Positions 12,801 through 22,643 of a DNA stretch of 64,000 bases are shown in pieces; within the stretch, counting starts at the first letter, position 1, and each line of letters starts with the position of its first letter. The DNA lies in contig ML213534.1 in assembly GCA_004369045.1 (NCBI GenBank), positions 42,157 to 106,156 on the forward strand. The letters run 5' to 3'. The notes under the pieces were generated by a model, which saw only the letters and a list, made by a program, of their open reading frames with translations, did no database searches and was not told the origin of the DNA. This DNA comes from Heliocybe sulcata. Lineage: Eukaryota; Basidiomycota; Agaricomycetes; Gloeophyllales; Gloeophyllaceae. The translations under genes were made by a program, and so were the position numbers.

Positions 12801-13898
12801 NNNNNNNNNNNNNNNNNNNNNNNNNNNNNNNNNNNNNNNNNNNNNNNNNNNNNNNNNNNNNNNNNNNNNNNNNNNNGCGGCAGCACCAAGGGATTGGTGC
12901 TGGTGTGTGGTTGTTGTTGTTTGTTTAGGTCTTCCTCTTTCCGGGTTTCGTCGTGTGTTCGTGTTCATCACCGGTATGTTCCTTTGTCTTAGCATACAGA
13001 TGCTCGACTAATCTTCTTAAAGAGAATTCTTGCGGTGGATGTGCCGTGGCAACTTGCAGTCCCATAACAATTCCTGGATTGGGTACTGTCGGCTGTCGCG
13101 CACGATGATTACTGGATACAAGAAGAAGAAGCTGGGTTTACCTTCGGAGAAGCTGTCTGGTGATGTTCCTTGCGCTGGATGGAGAGCTGTGATCATCTCT
13201 GAGATTGTATTCCCCATCGTCATGGCCGTCCTCTTCATCATCACGTATATGTTCGTGAAATCCTTCCCCGACAGGAACGGCATTCAGCCACCGAGTCCAT
13301 TGATCCGTATCGCTGTCATCTCGCTCGGGCCCGTTGTTTGGAACGCCGGTGTTCTGCTGGTCCTGTTCCTTATCTCGCTGTTCCTCGGACCCATGTTGGA
13401 TTCCGTGTTCCCCAGGTTTGGTTCAGTCATGGTGTTCATTGGGCACTTCTTGGGTACTGACGGTATCATAGGCACCTTCGAGTTCTTGGTACGTCCGGTA
13501 GCGTTCTATTGCTCTTCACATAGGCTAATAATCTCTTGTAGTGGTTCTTGGAGCTGTGGAATGCTGCGCACGCCGTCCTTGGTCTTATCGCTGTCATTGC
13601 CATCCAGCGGGCCGTTTACAAGATCTTAATTTCGGTGTTCCTCTCGCGCAAGTTCAAGCACGATGAGACTAACCGGGCCTGGTGGACAGGCAAATGGTAT
13701 GGTCGTGGTTTGGGCCACCATGTGATGTTGCAGCCTGCGCGCGAGTTCGTTGTCAAGATGGTAGAGCTCGTAGCTCATCATTACGATAGTATTGTACTAT
13801 GTACCACAGCTAATAAAAACAGTACTGACAGACAATCTCAAACGCTCACCCTCTCAAGACTGGCTTACTCCAGGCTAACACGAGGGACAAAGAGCTGA
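6810..13898 (+). CDS. FKS1: 1,3-beta-D-glucan synthase catalytic subunit (FKS type), damaged copy
   Basis: This is the plasma-membrane enzyme that makes cell-wall 1,3-beta-glucan from UDP-glucose. Predicted exons: 6810-7029, 7102-7356, 7422-8037, 8090-9070, 9123-9437, 9494-10874, 10926-11105, 11155-11536, 13023-13488 and 13542 to about 13770. The N-terminal FKS domain ([19 protein letters not shown]) is near residues 190-310. Membrane segments follow, then the catalytic glucan-synthase domain from about residue 750 ([33 protein letters not shown]), then C-terminal membrane spans. Oddities: a frame change near 7840 (PECQNR to [10 protein letters not shown]) with no intron; hot-spot-1 peptide FLTACFGES at 8744-8770; a solo LTR inside the intron after 11536; and the conserved match ends near MVEL at about 13770, so roughly 90-100 family-typical residues are missing and replaced by unrelated codons to 13898. 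It is probably a decaying paralog, although assembly error could explain the frame change. Confidence 0.9.
11538..12970 (+). repeat. B-family solo LTR inside an FKS intron (contains gap)
   Basis: The repeat runs from TAATACGCCC to GTTCATCA and is flanked by a 4-bp duplication CCGG (11534-11537 and 12971-12974). It matches the complete solo LTR at 41000-42346: its left 509 bp and right 94 bp align end to end, with an assembly gap between. The hairpin CAGCACCAA / TTGGTGCTG is at 12881-12902. The duplicated CCGG covers the exon end and the first G of the intron, so a GT donor exists on each side of the LTR (CCG|GTAATA and CCG|GTATGT). Confidence 0.9.
12047..12876. other. Assembly gap (830 N)
   Basis: A run of N inside the solo LTR. 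Comparison with the complete LTR at 41000-42346 predicts about 743 missing bases, so the gap is probably an estimate that is about 87 bp too long. Open frames that cross it are artefacts. Confidence 0.95.
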
Positions 13899-13899
13899 A

Positions 13900-14491
13900 T
13901 TAGATAATCTATAGTGGAAACAGCAGATGACTCACCTCCAGAACAGATTCAGCAGGGCTATGATACAGCTCAGAGTGATCAGGATATCGATTGTAACGTT
14001 CGATGTACGCGGTGGCTGTCAAGAAATGTGAAGGCGTTGATGAAGGGAAGGAAGGATGTTCATCCTCGAACATGGGAGACTCCGGCGGTGTTGTCTCAAC
14101 AGGAGGGGTGAACTTCCTAGCGATTGGAGCAAGTGGGGAGGTTGTGGACAAGTTCTGCTGCCTTGGTGAATCTTCGGAGAGGCTCCTTTGAGAATCTGAC
14201 TCTGCAGACATGGCGTCCGAAGATTGGATACTTAACACTTCTTCGCCCTCCTTCTTCAGAATGATGGCCTTCAATAGATAAGTAAGGCACTATCTGAGAG
14301 GATGTTACCACTCACTACATATCCATGGCATTCCAACAATCTCCTCAGAATGCTTATCTGCACGTCTGCCCTAGCATCTGTCTCCTGTGTTCCCGACTTG
14401 AGCTCCTTGTTCATGAAAGGTCTGGCAGGCATACCCATCTAATGACAGGCTCATTATCAGCAATAACAGTGACCTTGTAGATATGGGCCAT
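13900..14491 (-). CDS. Small hypothetical protein, divergent from the TET/JBP-like gene
   Basis: Read on the minus strand from ATG at 14491 (MAHIYKVTVIADNEPVIRW), the frame stays open across three short introns with GT..AG borders and ends at TAA 13902-13900, giving a protein of about 165 residues. The first part is compact and charged; the second part is Ser/Pro-rich with acidic stretches (SAESDSQRSLSEDSPRQQ, TTPPESPMFEDEHPSF). I do not recognise the family. Its start lies 159 bp from the start of the dioxygenase-like gene on the other strand, which suggests a shared promoter. Its 3' end meets the last codons of the truncated FKS frame, so the FKS tail was lost at or near this gene's edge. 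Confidence 0.5.
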
Positions 14492-14650
14492 GATGATGCA
14501 CAGAGTTGCTGAAGATTATGTCGCCTGACCGAGAGCAGCACTCAGACACCGTGGGAACCCCTGCAGGCTGGTGCGATGATTCCCAAGGCTGTCTCCTCCT
14601 CGTCCAACTAAGTGCTTGTTTCTTCTCTGGTGGTCCTGATCTTAAACTCT
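14492..14650. promoter_or_regulatory. Putative bidirectional promoter
   Basis: This 159-bp gap separates the divergent starts at 14491 (minus) and 14651 (plus). No clear TATA box is seen. The role is inferred from gene order only, and the plus-strand start could lie in a further upstream exon. Confidence 0.35.
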
Positions 14651-17504
14651 ATGACCAATACCTACCTGACCTTGGATTCAACTGAGAACTATGAGCTGCA
14701 AAAGCTACTGAAGCGCTCTTTAAGCCAGCAGAAAAACAACAAAGTCCTTGCAGGCTTGCTACAGCATCTGCAGGCTTTTCCGGCAGCCCCAGCCCCAGCA
14801 GAACACAGTAAGCATAAGATTTACAGGACATAGGATAGATACTGACAAGCTTTCTGAAGGTAATGAGGGCAGAAGCAAGCCATATGACCAGCCCAGGCGC
14901 CCAAGAAGCAAGGCTGGTGGTGGGGGTGGGCGAGGTGGCAGGGCTGGCAGGCGGGAGGGGAAGGGGAAGGGGAAGGATGGGGCCAGCATGGACGAGATTG
15001 TGTTGCCTGATGGTGGGGGTGGAGGACCGCCAGGTGGAGGACAGCAGGGAGGCAATTCTGCAGATTGGGTGTGTAACCGGGGTACAGTGAAATTCAACGC
15101 TGCTTGGCAACAAGTAAATGCTGCTGCTGCAGTGCACTCTGATTCAGGCCCCTTTCTGGCAAGATTGGCTTCATTCATGTGCAGTGAAGCTTGCTCAGGC
15201 TCTAACAGTACATTCCCTCACATCGTGCATTCCTTACTGTATGATGCTTCAGATGTCATCGCTCAGCCTACTGGGGAGTCTCTGAAGTGCCTCGTGCGAC
15301 GAGTACAGCAATCTCAAGCCCAGAGTGTCAAGACTAGCTTCATTCTGCTGGTTGACCAGCTCAGGCTCTTCGCTCTCATTCAGAGGTAAGCCTTATCTCC
15401 CCCTTATGCTGCCTCATCCTTCAACTGAGTTTGTTCAACCATTACAGTCTGGGCAGTATTGCTGGCATCTATGAGAAGGAGGTTGCAAAATGGGAGAATC
15501 CGCCGTCAAAGAGAACTTTCTATGATTGGGTGGAAGAAGGCTCTAAGGTAGCGGTTCTGGCAGCAGGGGGTGAGTCCCAAATCATATCTTGATAAAGCAT
15601 AACTCTGAATCCCCTCAAGGTACCATGTACCTTATAGTGATGCTCTGTCTAGCAGGCATGAAAAACACTATCTCAGCTATGTCCGGAGATGTCGCTCACG
15701 CAATGGCCAACACTCTCAGAGCTCCAGACTTGAAGGACCCTGTGGGGAGTCTCGTCTGCTCCACTATTGTACCAACATTGAGTGCACTACGCTACATTGC
15801 GCCATTCAACATGAGCGCACTGTTTCCTACCATATACCTGGTGAAAAAGAGCTTACCTCTGGAGGTCGACGCAGGTGACCTGGCAGCGAGTGACAGGGTC
15901 ATGGATAGCTTCTGGTTCAGGTAAGTTGCTAACCCAGCCATGTTTACCTGAGTTAATGTTTCTGCCAGCCACTTCTCTCTAGCGAAGCGTAATCCAGAGG
16001 CATGGAAGCAGCTGCTGCTCATACCACACAAGTCTTTCAGAGATGCCCCCTCCTTATCCAGAGCCCTGATCTCAAGGGAAGAGCTCTTTCTTCTGACACC
16101 AGAGGCATCTGAGTCACCTACGCCTCTTCCTACACCTCTTCCTACACCTCTTCCTACACTAGCGCCACTGCCTTCTCCCTGTGAGCTCCCGTCATCCCTG
16201 GCCCCTAATGTGATATCCATTACCACGGGTTTTGATGCGGAGCATCCCTCTCATCAAAAATGTGGAGTTACGCGCAAGAACACAACTTCTTGGACGGAGT
16301 GCCAACAATTGCTGGCTGGACATTCACTGAACCATCCTCCAGCCTCATTTGCCGCATTTCAAGAACAGGTGAGTTGAGCGCTTTGCTATCTAAGTCAGAT
16401 GCTCGACGTTTAATGCTTTCTGAAGCTACGTTCCTTCTATGATGGAGGGATAAAGAAGTCTGAAGATAGATATCTCCTCATTCCTCGTGATGACCTACCT
16501 AGGTGATCGAGTGCTCCCCTCAAGTAGTGTTCTTACTGACTCAACCTTTGATTGTAGTGAGGCTATACGTTTTGAAGGTCTGGATGGTAAACTTCAAGCT
16601 TTGCTTTGCACTTCAATGCCTCAGAGCATGAGAGACTCTCTCACCGACTCCATAAGGGCTGCCCTTGGGCGTCATGATATTCTGAGACAGAGAGGACCTC
16701 AAGATGAACCATTATTTGAAGCGCTTCACTTTTCATGGTACAACAGATATAGCACCAAGGTAATGTCGCCTCGTTCACTTTTGCGCCATTTCTGACAGAT
16801 TTACAGGGCAATTCTAACTCCTGTGACATCCATCCCTCCTTATCAAGGAGGCCTGGTATTCTTAAGACCAACTACTTCCAGCTCGCTCCGAGGACGTCAA
16901 CTGATCTACGGAAGTTCCAGAATCTCTATCTTAACTTGACAGAGTCTCTTTCCGATGTACTTGAGTGGGTGGAGAGCAAGGTATGTATTTGTTCTCTTAT
17001 AGAGGCGCAACATCTGTAATACTTTTGCAGATACAGGAACTCGTCGGAAGAGATACTGAGATCCAGATTGAATGCTGCAGTTCCCTTCCCCTGAATTCTC
17101 GTGTCCCTCTGTTCCCATTCACAGGCCTTGTTTTCAACTTCAATGTCTCGACTAAGGGTCATCGGAATGTCGGAGACCTCGGTTTTTGCCTTGTTATACC
17201 TTTTGGTGACTACAAGGGTGGTCATCTCTGCCTCAAGGAGCCGGGCTGGGTGTTTGACTTACGCCCCGGTGACTTCCTGCTATTCAACTCAAGTGGTATA
17301 ACTCACTTCAACCTGCTTTACGAGGGCATACACGGCTCCATTGTCGGTCATACTGACAAGGAGTTCCTAAATTGGTTGAGCGACTTCAACGGTTGGAAGG
17401 ATAATGCTTATTTGGCGGTGCACCATACTGCAGGTGTTGGAGATGAGGAGGTTATGGACGATACTGGCGGTGTGGATTTGACTTACCATGATTTATTCTA
17501 TTGA
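14651..17504 (+). CDS. TET/JBP-like 2-oxoglutarate/Fe(II) dioxygenase family protein
   Basis: A multi-exon gene with about eight or nine short introns. The N-terminus is followed by a Gly/Arg/Lys-rich linker (14880-15060), a long unknown middle region (about 15070-16980) with a PLPT repeat near 16120-16160, and a C-terminal double-stranded beta-helix domain (about 17110-17420). That domain reads FNVSTKGHRNVGD, then IPFGDYKGGHLCL, RPGDFLLFNSSGITHFN and GSIVGHTDKEF, as in the TET/JBP-like dioxygenases expanded in agaricomycetes and often linked to KDZ transposons (Iyer et al. style families, from memory). Active members oxidise 5-methylcytosine or thymine. Here the iron-ligand HxD reads HRN and the arginine expected before SIV reads as His (GIHGSIV), so catalysis is doubtful. 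No transposase gene is seen nearby. The start at 14651 is tentative. Confidence 0.7.
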
Positions 17505-17869
17505 TCTTTGCTAGTCGTATTACATAAAGCAATATAATCAGCGCCACCGGAAGGAGGGTGGTAATTATTTTCACGGATCCATGTTCAAGTTAGGGCACTT
17601 CCTCCCCTTTGCTTACAATCGTGTTCATTCCCTTTATCTTAGGTTCTGCTTTTTTCCAGGTGCAATTCTAGCCGCTCAGCAAAGTACGGTGTTCCACACC
17701 GTAAATTCTTGCTGTTCAGCACTAAGTGTCGTCTCATTCAGCTGGTTTGTAGCTTTCTGGCAGAGTCCTGGGCGACAACACTGGGCCCAAACGTTTGCCT
17801 CTAATCAGCACCAAGGTAAGTTACCGATAATTGCTAACGTTGACTGTGCTAAAGCAATATGCCTATAAG
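17505..17869. other. Intergenic, between the dioxygenase-like gene and the DUF6532 gene
   Basis: No coding region is supported. The stretch probably holds the 3' end of the upstream gene and the promoter or 5' leader of the DUF6532 gene. A possible leader intron (GTAAGT at about 17816) lies just before the ATG at 17870. Confidence 0.4.
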
Positions 17870-19998
17870 ATGCCGCCAAGAACTCGTAGGACTGTTATCC
17901 TTGAAGACGAAGACGATGTAGTAGATCAGGATACGCCTTCCTCGCCTCTCCCAGCCAAAAAGCAAGGCTCAAAGTCTAGCACAAAAGGGAAGGCCCCAGG
18001 TAAAGCTGTGGTCTATCACTCACCTTCGCCATCGGTGTCCACTACTAGCAAGTCTACGGCTAGTAAGGCGAGGACTAGTAGGGCATCCAGCAAGGGATCC
18101 AAGGCATCTGGTGAGGTCAGTAAGGCTAGCATGCAGGGCAAAGAAGACGGCGATGACATTACTGGTGGCGAGGCATCTATACTTGCTAATCTTGCTTCTC
18201 TTGTGCCTGGACTTTCCGATTACATCCACATCAGCGGCAATGGTGAAAAGATCTCAAAGGCTGTCAAGGCCGCTTTGAAGAAGTCCAAGACTGCTTCTGA
18301 TGCGGCTAAGCATGCAGGTATGTCACAGCTTATAGCGTCTACATTCAAAACTAATAACGTAACCTCCAGAAGTCCGCAAGAGAGCGTCTGACATGTTGGA
18401 TAAGGAGGCAGATGCTCATCGTAACAAAAGGCAGCGTAACGATGATCTTCCTCTTGACCAGGATGAAGAGGAGTTGGCCAGAATGTTTGGAGGTTCGTGA
18501 ACCCAAGACGTTAGATCAACGACTAACATGTTATACAGGTGGAAGCATTACCAAGAATAAGGCTCTAGGGCGGGGAGATGACACTGATGGCAGTGAGATG
18601 GAATCCTCCGATGAGAAGGGTGGCAATGAGGAGGACAACCAGGTGGAGGAGGAGGACGGTGATGGCGTAGAGGAGGGTCAAGGGCATGAGTTAGATACTA
18701 TTGAAGCACCAGAGGTATGTTTGATGTTGGCCTAACTTCAGATGCTAATTGCTTCCCAGTTCATAATAGAAGAGCTAGGGCGTGTCCAAGCCAAGAGGAC
18801 GAGAGAGAAGAAGGCGACCGTAACCTTGGGAGCTCTCCCTGCAGGGCCCATGCGGGACCTGGCTGACTTAGGCAACAAGATTCTGCAGACCCTTATCTGT
18901 TCAGAGGATCCATTCCCAGTCGACCATAAGAAGCTCACCCAGAAGGCATTGAGTGAGGCTGCTGCTGCTTCAAATGAGACGCGCAATATTTGGAAGAAGC
19001 TTTGTGCAGATATAAAGCTGTCCAATCAGAAGGTACATGTGGAGGACTATGTAAGCATTTTGGTGGTGTTTCTCTCTGTTGTCATTGTCTATAACACTGA
19101 TACTATCTTTACTGCTGCTAAATGTTGTGACTACCAGGCCTGGAAGGGTGCCGCCACCGTAAGAGGTCAGGTCAAGGACAAGGCAGCTGGCAATATGGGA
19201 GCATATCATATCCCTGGTGGTCTGCAGGGCAAGGCTCTCAAGCAGCGCATTGAATGGCTAACTGCTGAGAAGCAGTTCCGCTTCGCCTTTGGCAACTTGG
19301 ATATCGTTGTAAAGTCATAGTCATTTTCTCTCCACGTACATATATTGAATATCGCTTCAGGAACAGAGTGTCAACTTGCAAAAGCCTCTGGGCAATCCAG
19401 CTCTGGAAGCTGTTATCCAGAGCCAGTGGTTCTACTCGCCGAAGGCTGATGGGTCTAGGTATCCTGGGCACTTCCGCAACATTCCTCATCCTTTGTGGGC
19501 TCTGGCCATGACAGCGGGAAGTGGGGCTGTGTCTCTGATTCATCTACTAATGTTGCCATCATAGATTGAGGCGGCTCTTTCTGACTGGAAGACTGGATCT
19601 TACGTCAGAGAAAAGTTCTCTGAGGAGTTGTGGTGCAAGAGGTGGGTATACGTTTACGGTTAAGACTCTGTTTCACCATGTGATGACTAGGTACAAGAGC
19701 AACCTCAATCATGTCAAGCGTCTGCACAAGAAGGCACCAGGATGGCTAGAGAACTTCTCAAGGACTGTCTACCTGCGAATCTGGTAATGACTCTAGTCTT
19801 CAGTTTTCTGAGAATGACTGATTGATGTATTCTCAACTTAGTCAGCAGGGCAATGTCTCTATTGATGAGGAAGATGAGGAAGATGCAGCAGACGCAGGAA
19901 TTGACTTTGAGGCTCTGGAGGCTATTGCGACGCAAGTAAGCACCAATACCTCGGAACATTCTGGTGCTTCAGCTACTACATCATCTGCTACCTTGTGA
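17870..19998 (+). CDS. DUF6532-containing protein
   Basis: The start is ATG at 17870 (MPPRTRRTVILEDEDD); six or seven short introns separate exons that end at TGA 19996-19998. The first third is low-complexity, rich in Ser/Lys/Thr (17950-18160), and is followed by an acidic stretch (about 18590-18720, EDNQVEEEDGDGVEEGQ). The C-terminal half (about 18760-19790) fits DUF6532, a basidiomycete domain of unknown function: NPALEAVIQSQWFYSP, then IEAALSDWKTGSYV, ending in a basic helix (YKSNLNHVKRLHKKAPGW). The tail is acidic and Ser/Thr-rich. Charge and composition suggest a nuclear protein, which is inference. It lies 365 bp downstream of the dioxygenase-like gene in the same direction. The family is often multi-copy in agaricomycete genomes. 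Confidence 0.7.
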
Positions 19999-21690
19999 TT
20001 GTTGGCTGGGATAATAGGCGAAGGAGAGACCAATGCGAGGAGGGGAGAGGGGAATGGGTCCTGGTACACGGACCCATTTCAATAGCTTTGTGAATCCTGT
20101 AATTGCATTATCAATCAATTTATATTAGCATGCCTTTTCCTATTATAAGACATAGAAGATTTGGGGAGTCTATGAAGCTCCTGAAATGCTACTCTTATTC
20201 TGGAGCTTTGACCTTCTTTCATGTCTTCAAATTGAGCCCCTCCAAGAACCTTCACTTCACTGCTCTATAGAAAAGGGGGGTTGTCTTAGAGTCCTTTAAT
20301 TACTTTAAGTTGTTATCATACTTTATAGTGACATAAAGCCTTTAAAATGATATGCAATTTTCCTGATGCACAGTCAGCTTCATGAGGAAAAGGGCATACA
20401 GCGTCTCAGTATGTTGAAGACCATGGTGGATCACCCATGGGTGTTGACAACTCCGACCCAACTGACGTGCGTGAGGTGTTGTTACTGTCAGTAAAGGGGT
20501 TGGAGGTGGATATGATACGATACGATTCTCACCCGTCAGTTCGGTTTGCTCGACAGCCTGACCAATGCTCGCCACCAGCCAATGCCATGTAATAGGCAGA
20601 TAGTGAGGATTGTACGGTTCAAGAGACTGAGTACCAGTGAACCGCAAGGCATGTTGTCATATGGAGAGACTCGTTCTGGGTGGAGATGGTCAGAAGTTAA
20701 TGGCAAGCAAGCTCAACTCAGAGTCGACAGGCACCTCGGTGGTCTGACTTGGTCAGCATCGACGTCCAGCCAACGGTTATTATGTTATAATATATTATAT
20801 TATATAGCCCACATAAGGCCTTGAATTTCTCCTCTTGCTCTCAACATGCTTCCTCTCACGACAACCATTTTCTACAGGGGCTGTGACAACCTCAGGACCC
20901 TTGTTTAATCAGGGAGATGGATTCCGGAAAGCGTTTAAATCCCATCGTTCTTGCTAAGATCGCACTCCCTCCACCGACACCAACCACGAGGGTGAGTCTC
21001 CATCTGTTGGTGAATTGTCAGGTCGTCCCGTCCTGTCTGACGTCTATACAATAGTGGCTTTTCTACGGTGTCTTAGTCCATCCCAACCACGATGTGCCTG
21101 AATGTTTTGTTCATCAAGTGTGCAAGTTAAGTTAATGTCCAAGGCTACAACAATGTCCGGTCACAATGAGACAGCTATCTGATTCTATGGAGGAGTCCTT
21201 ACGTGAAGCTTCGATTTGACCTGGTTTTGACAGTTTTTCCACCAGTTATTGTTGGTACGCCTCTCCCACCCCTTCATTGCTCGATGGTGTTTGACCGCAA
21301 ATATAAGAGAAGTTTTCGGGCAGCCTCCCGGCACACCTGTACATGTAGTCTAGTTCAGACTTGCGATGCAATCGAAATGCAAGCTTATCCAATCTCTGCG
21401 ACCAAGTGTCCAAGTGTTGGTATTTTCATCGAGATGCGTGCCAAGAGATTTTCGGCACAGGCCTTCGATTGAATAGTGACATTCCAGAGGCAGCAGGTGT
21501 GAAGTGCCTTGGTGGTCCAGATTCGGAGCACTGTGATTACGTCGTATAACAGAAATCAGATGAATCTGGGGCCCTTCTTCTGATTATCATTCAATGCCTG
21601 TCCGCAGAGATGCTCTCAGCCTAGACTGACGAAGGAGAGCACTAATAAGAGGCTGACGTGAGCAGTCTCGTGCGCTGGTAACCCTTGGCC
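19999..21690. other. Gene-poor intergenic region
   Basis: No gene can be supported. A very AT-rich run (about 20780-20805, alternating TA words) and scattered short open frames are present. An ATG at about 20921 opens a short frame (MDSGKRLNPIVLAK) followed by a GT donor-like site, but no continuation was found. Confidence 0.45.
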
Positions 21691-22192
21691 ATGGATGCAG
21701 TTATATCTCCTCACAGCATGCTTGGGCCTCCCTTTCTGGGATCTATAGTGACCGATCTGTGAGTTTGTCTATTCTCAGCCCTCTTCTGCTAATATTGACT
21801 GCTGGAGTTGGCAAGACTGTACGGCCTCACATGCGCCCAGATGCTGGTATACTTTTGGAGTGGGCATCAAGATTCGTCTATGTTCAGATTTATCGTGAGT
21901 GGCTTATGTATTGTAGACTACGGGAGAGCCTCTTCTGACAAGTGCGGTTTGGAAGATGGGTATCCTATGGTATTTCTCTGTGCCTCAGATGACTGTGGGG
22001 TGCTGATGCAGTGTTCCAGGTTTATGGACACATTGCATATGGTAGTGACTACATATCTCATTCACCATTACCTCATAACTGGTCACATGGAATTTATGCC
22101 TCTCCTCTACCTTGATTGGTACAATTTCACCTCATCCTTGCTTCATGATCACTGTTAATTTCGTGCCATACAGGACACTCATCGTGTGCACC
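21691..22192 (+). pseudogene. DUF6534 membrane protein gene, 5' part (split by element A)
   Basis: The translation from ATG 21691 (MDAVISPHSMLGPPFLGSI) continues after a short intron with LARLYGLTCAQMLVYFWSGH and then FMDTLHMVVTTYLIHHYLI and LLYLDW. These match the first membrane helices of DUF6534 proteins, basidiomycete 7-helix membrane proteins of unknown function. The gene is cut at 22192, where element A is inserted with the target duplication GCACC. Its remainder resumes at 42571. Splice boundaries are approximate. Confidence 0.65.
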
Positions 22193-22458
22193 TGTAAGGG
22201 TTCCCCTTCAGCCACCTTCGCTTCAGCCACCGTGACGTGACGTCACGTGTCACGCGGTGCGGCCACTTTCTGTTTTGCACTTGTTGAAGGGTTCCTTAAC
22301 CTGTTCCTCTTTGGAACTCCCTTCAACAACGTGCAGGTGAGCCCTTAGATATTAGTAGTGGATGTATCTAGTGCTCATGAGTATATATATTTCCTTTGGA
22401 ACTCCCTTCAACAACGTGCAGCCTTGCCAGCTCACTGGTTGTTAAGGTAGCCCTTACA
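22193..22458 (+). repeat. 5' LTR of element A
   Basis: 266 bp, TGTAAGGG..CCCTTACA. It contains the palindrome ACGTGACGTCACGT (22235-22248), which includes the CRE core TGACGTCA next to CACGTG. Transcription of related Tf-type chromoviruses in fission yeast is driven by an Atf1/CRE-type signal, so this is a candidate promoter element (inference). Confidence 0.9.
22235..22248. promoter_or_regulatory. CRE-like palindrome in the A LTR
   Basis: A perfect 14-bp palindrome containing TGACGTCA, the classic CREB/ATF bZIP site. It is conserved in the other A LTRs (387-400 in A2, and in the solo LTR at 37977). A function as stress-responsive promoter is inferred from the motif and from the family. Confidence 0.45.
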
Positions 22459-22643
22459 GCAGGAACAGGTTTCTCTTTGAAGGACTGGACTTTATTCCAC
22501 ACTTAGAGGCTGCCACTGGCATCTGGCTGTCAGCGTTCCTTCGCTACAGGTAGTCAAGACCCAGTGGCCCTTCCAGTTGGATCATATAGTCCCCTCCTTT
22601 GTGCAGAAGCATACGGCCTCTCTACCCGTTCCCTGGGCCAACT

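Noticed and set aside
11615-13011. Long open frames of 300-450 codons across 12047-12876 and 26909-27778
   Set aside because: They exist only because N-runs contain no stop codons; the flanks are LTR sequence.
16120-16160. Short tandem CCTACACCTCTT units as a possible repeat locus or CRISPR-like array
   Set aside because: It encodes a PLPT repeat within the dioxygenase-like gene; no spacers, and a eukaryotic genome.
13776-21690. A KDZ transposon carrying the TET/JBP-like gene
   Set aside because: No transposase coding sequence and no terminal inverted repeats could be found by eye; kept only as a hypothesis.
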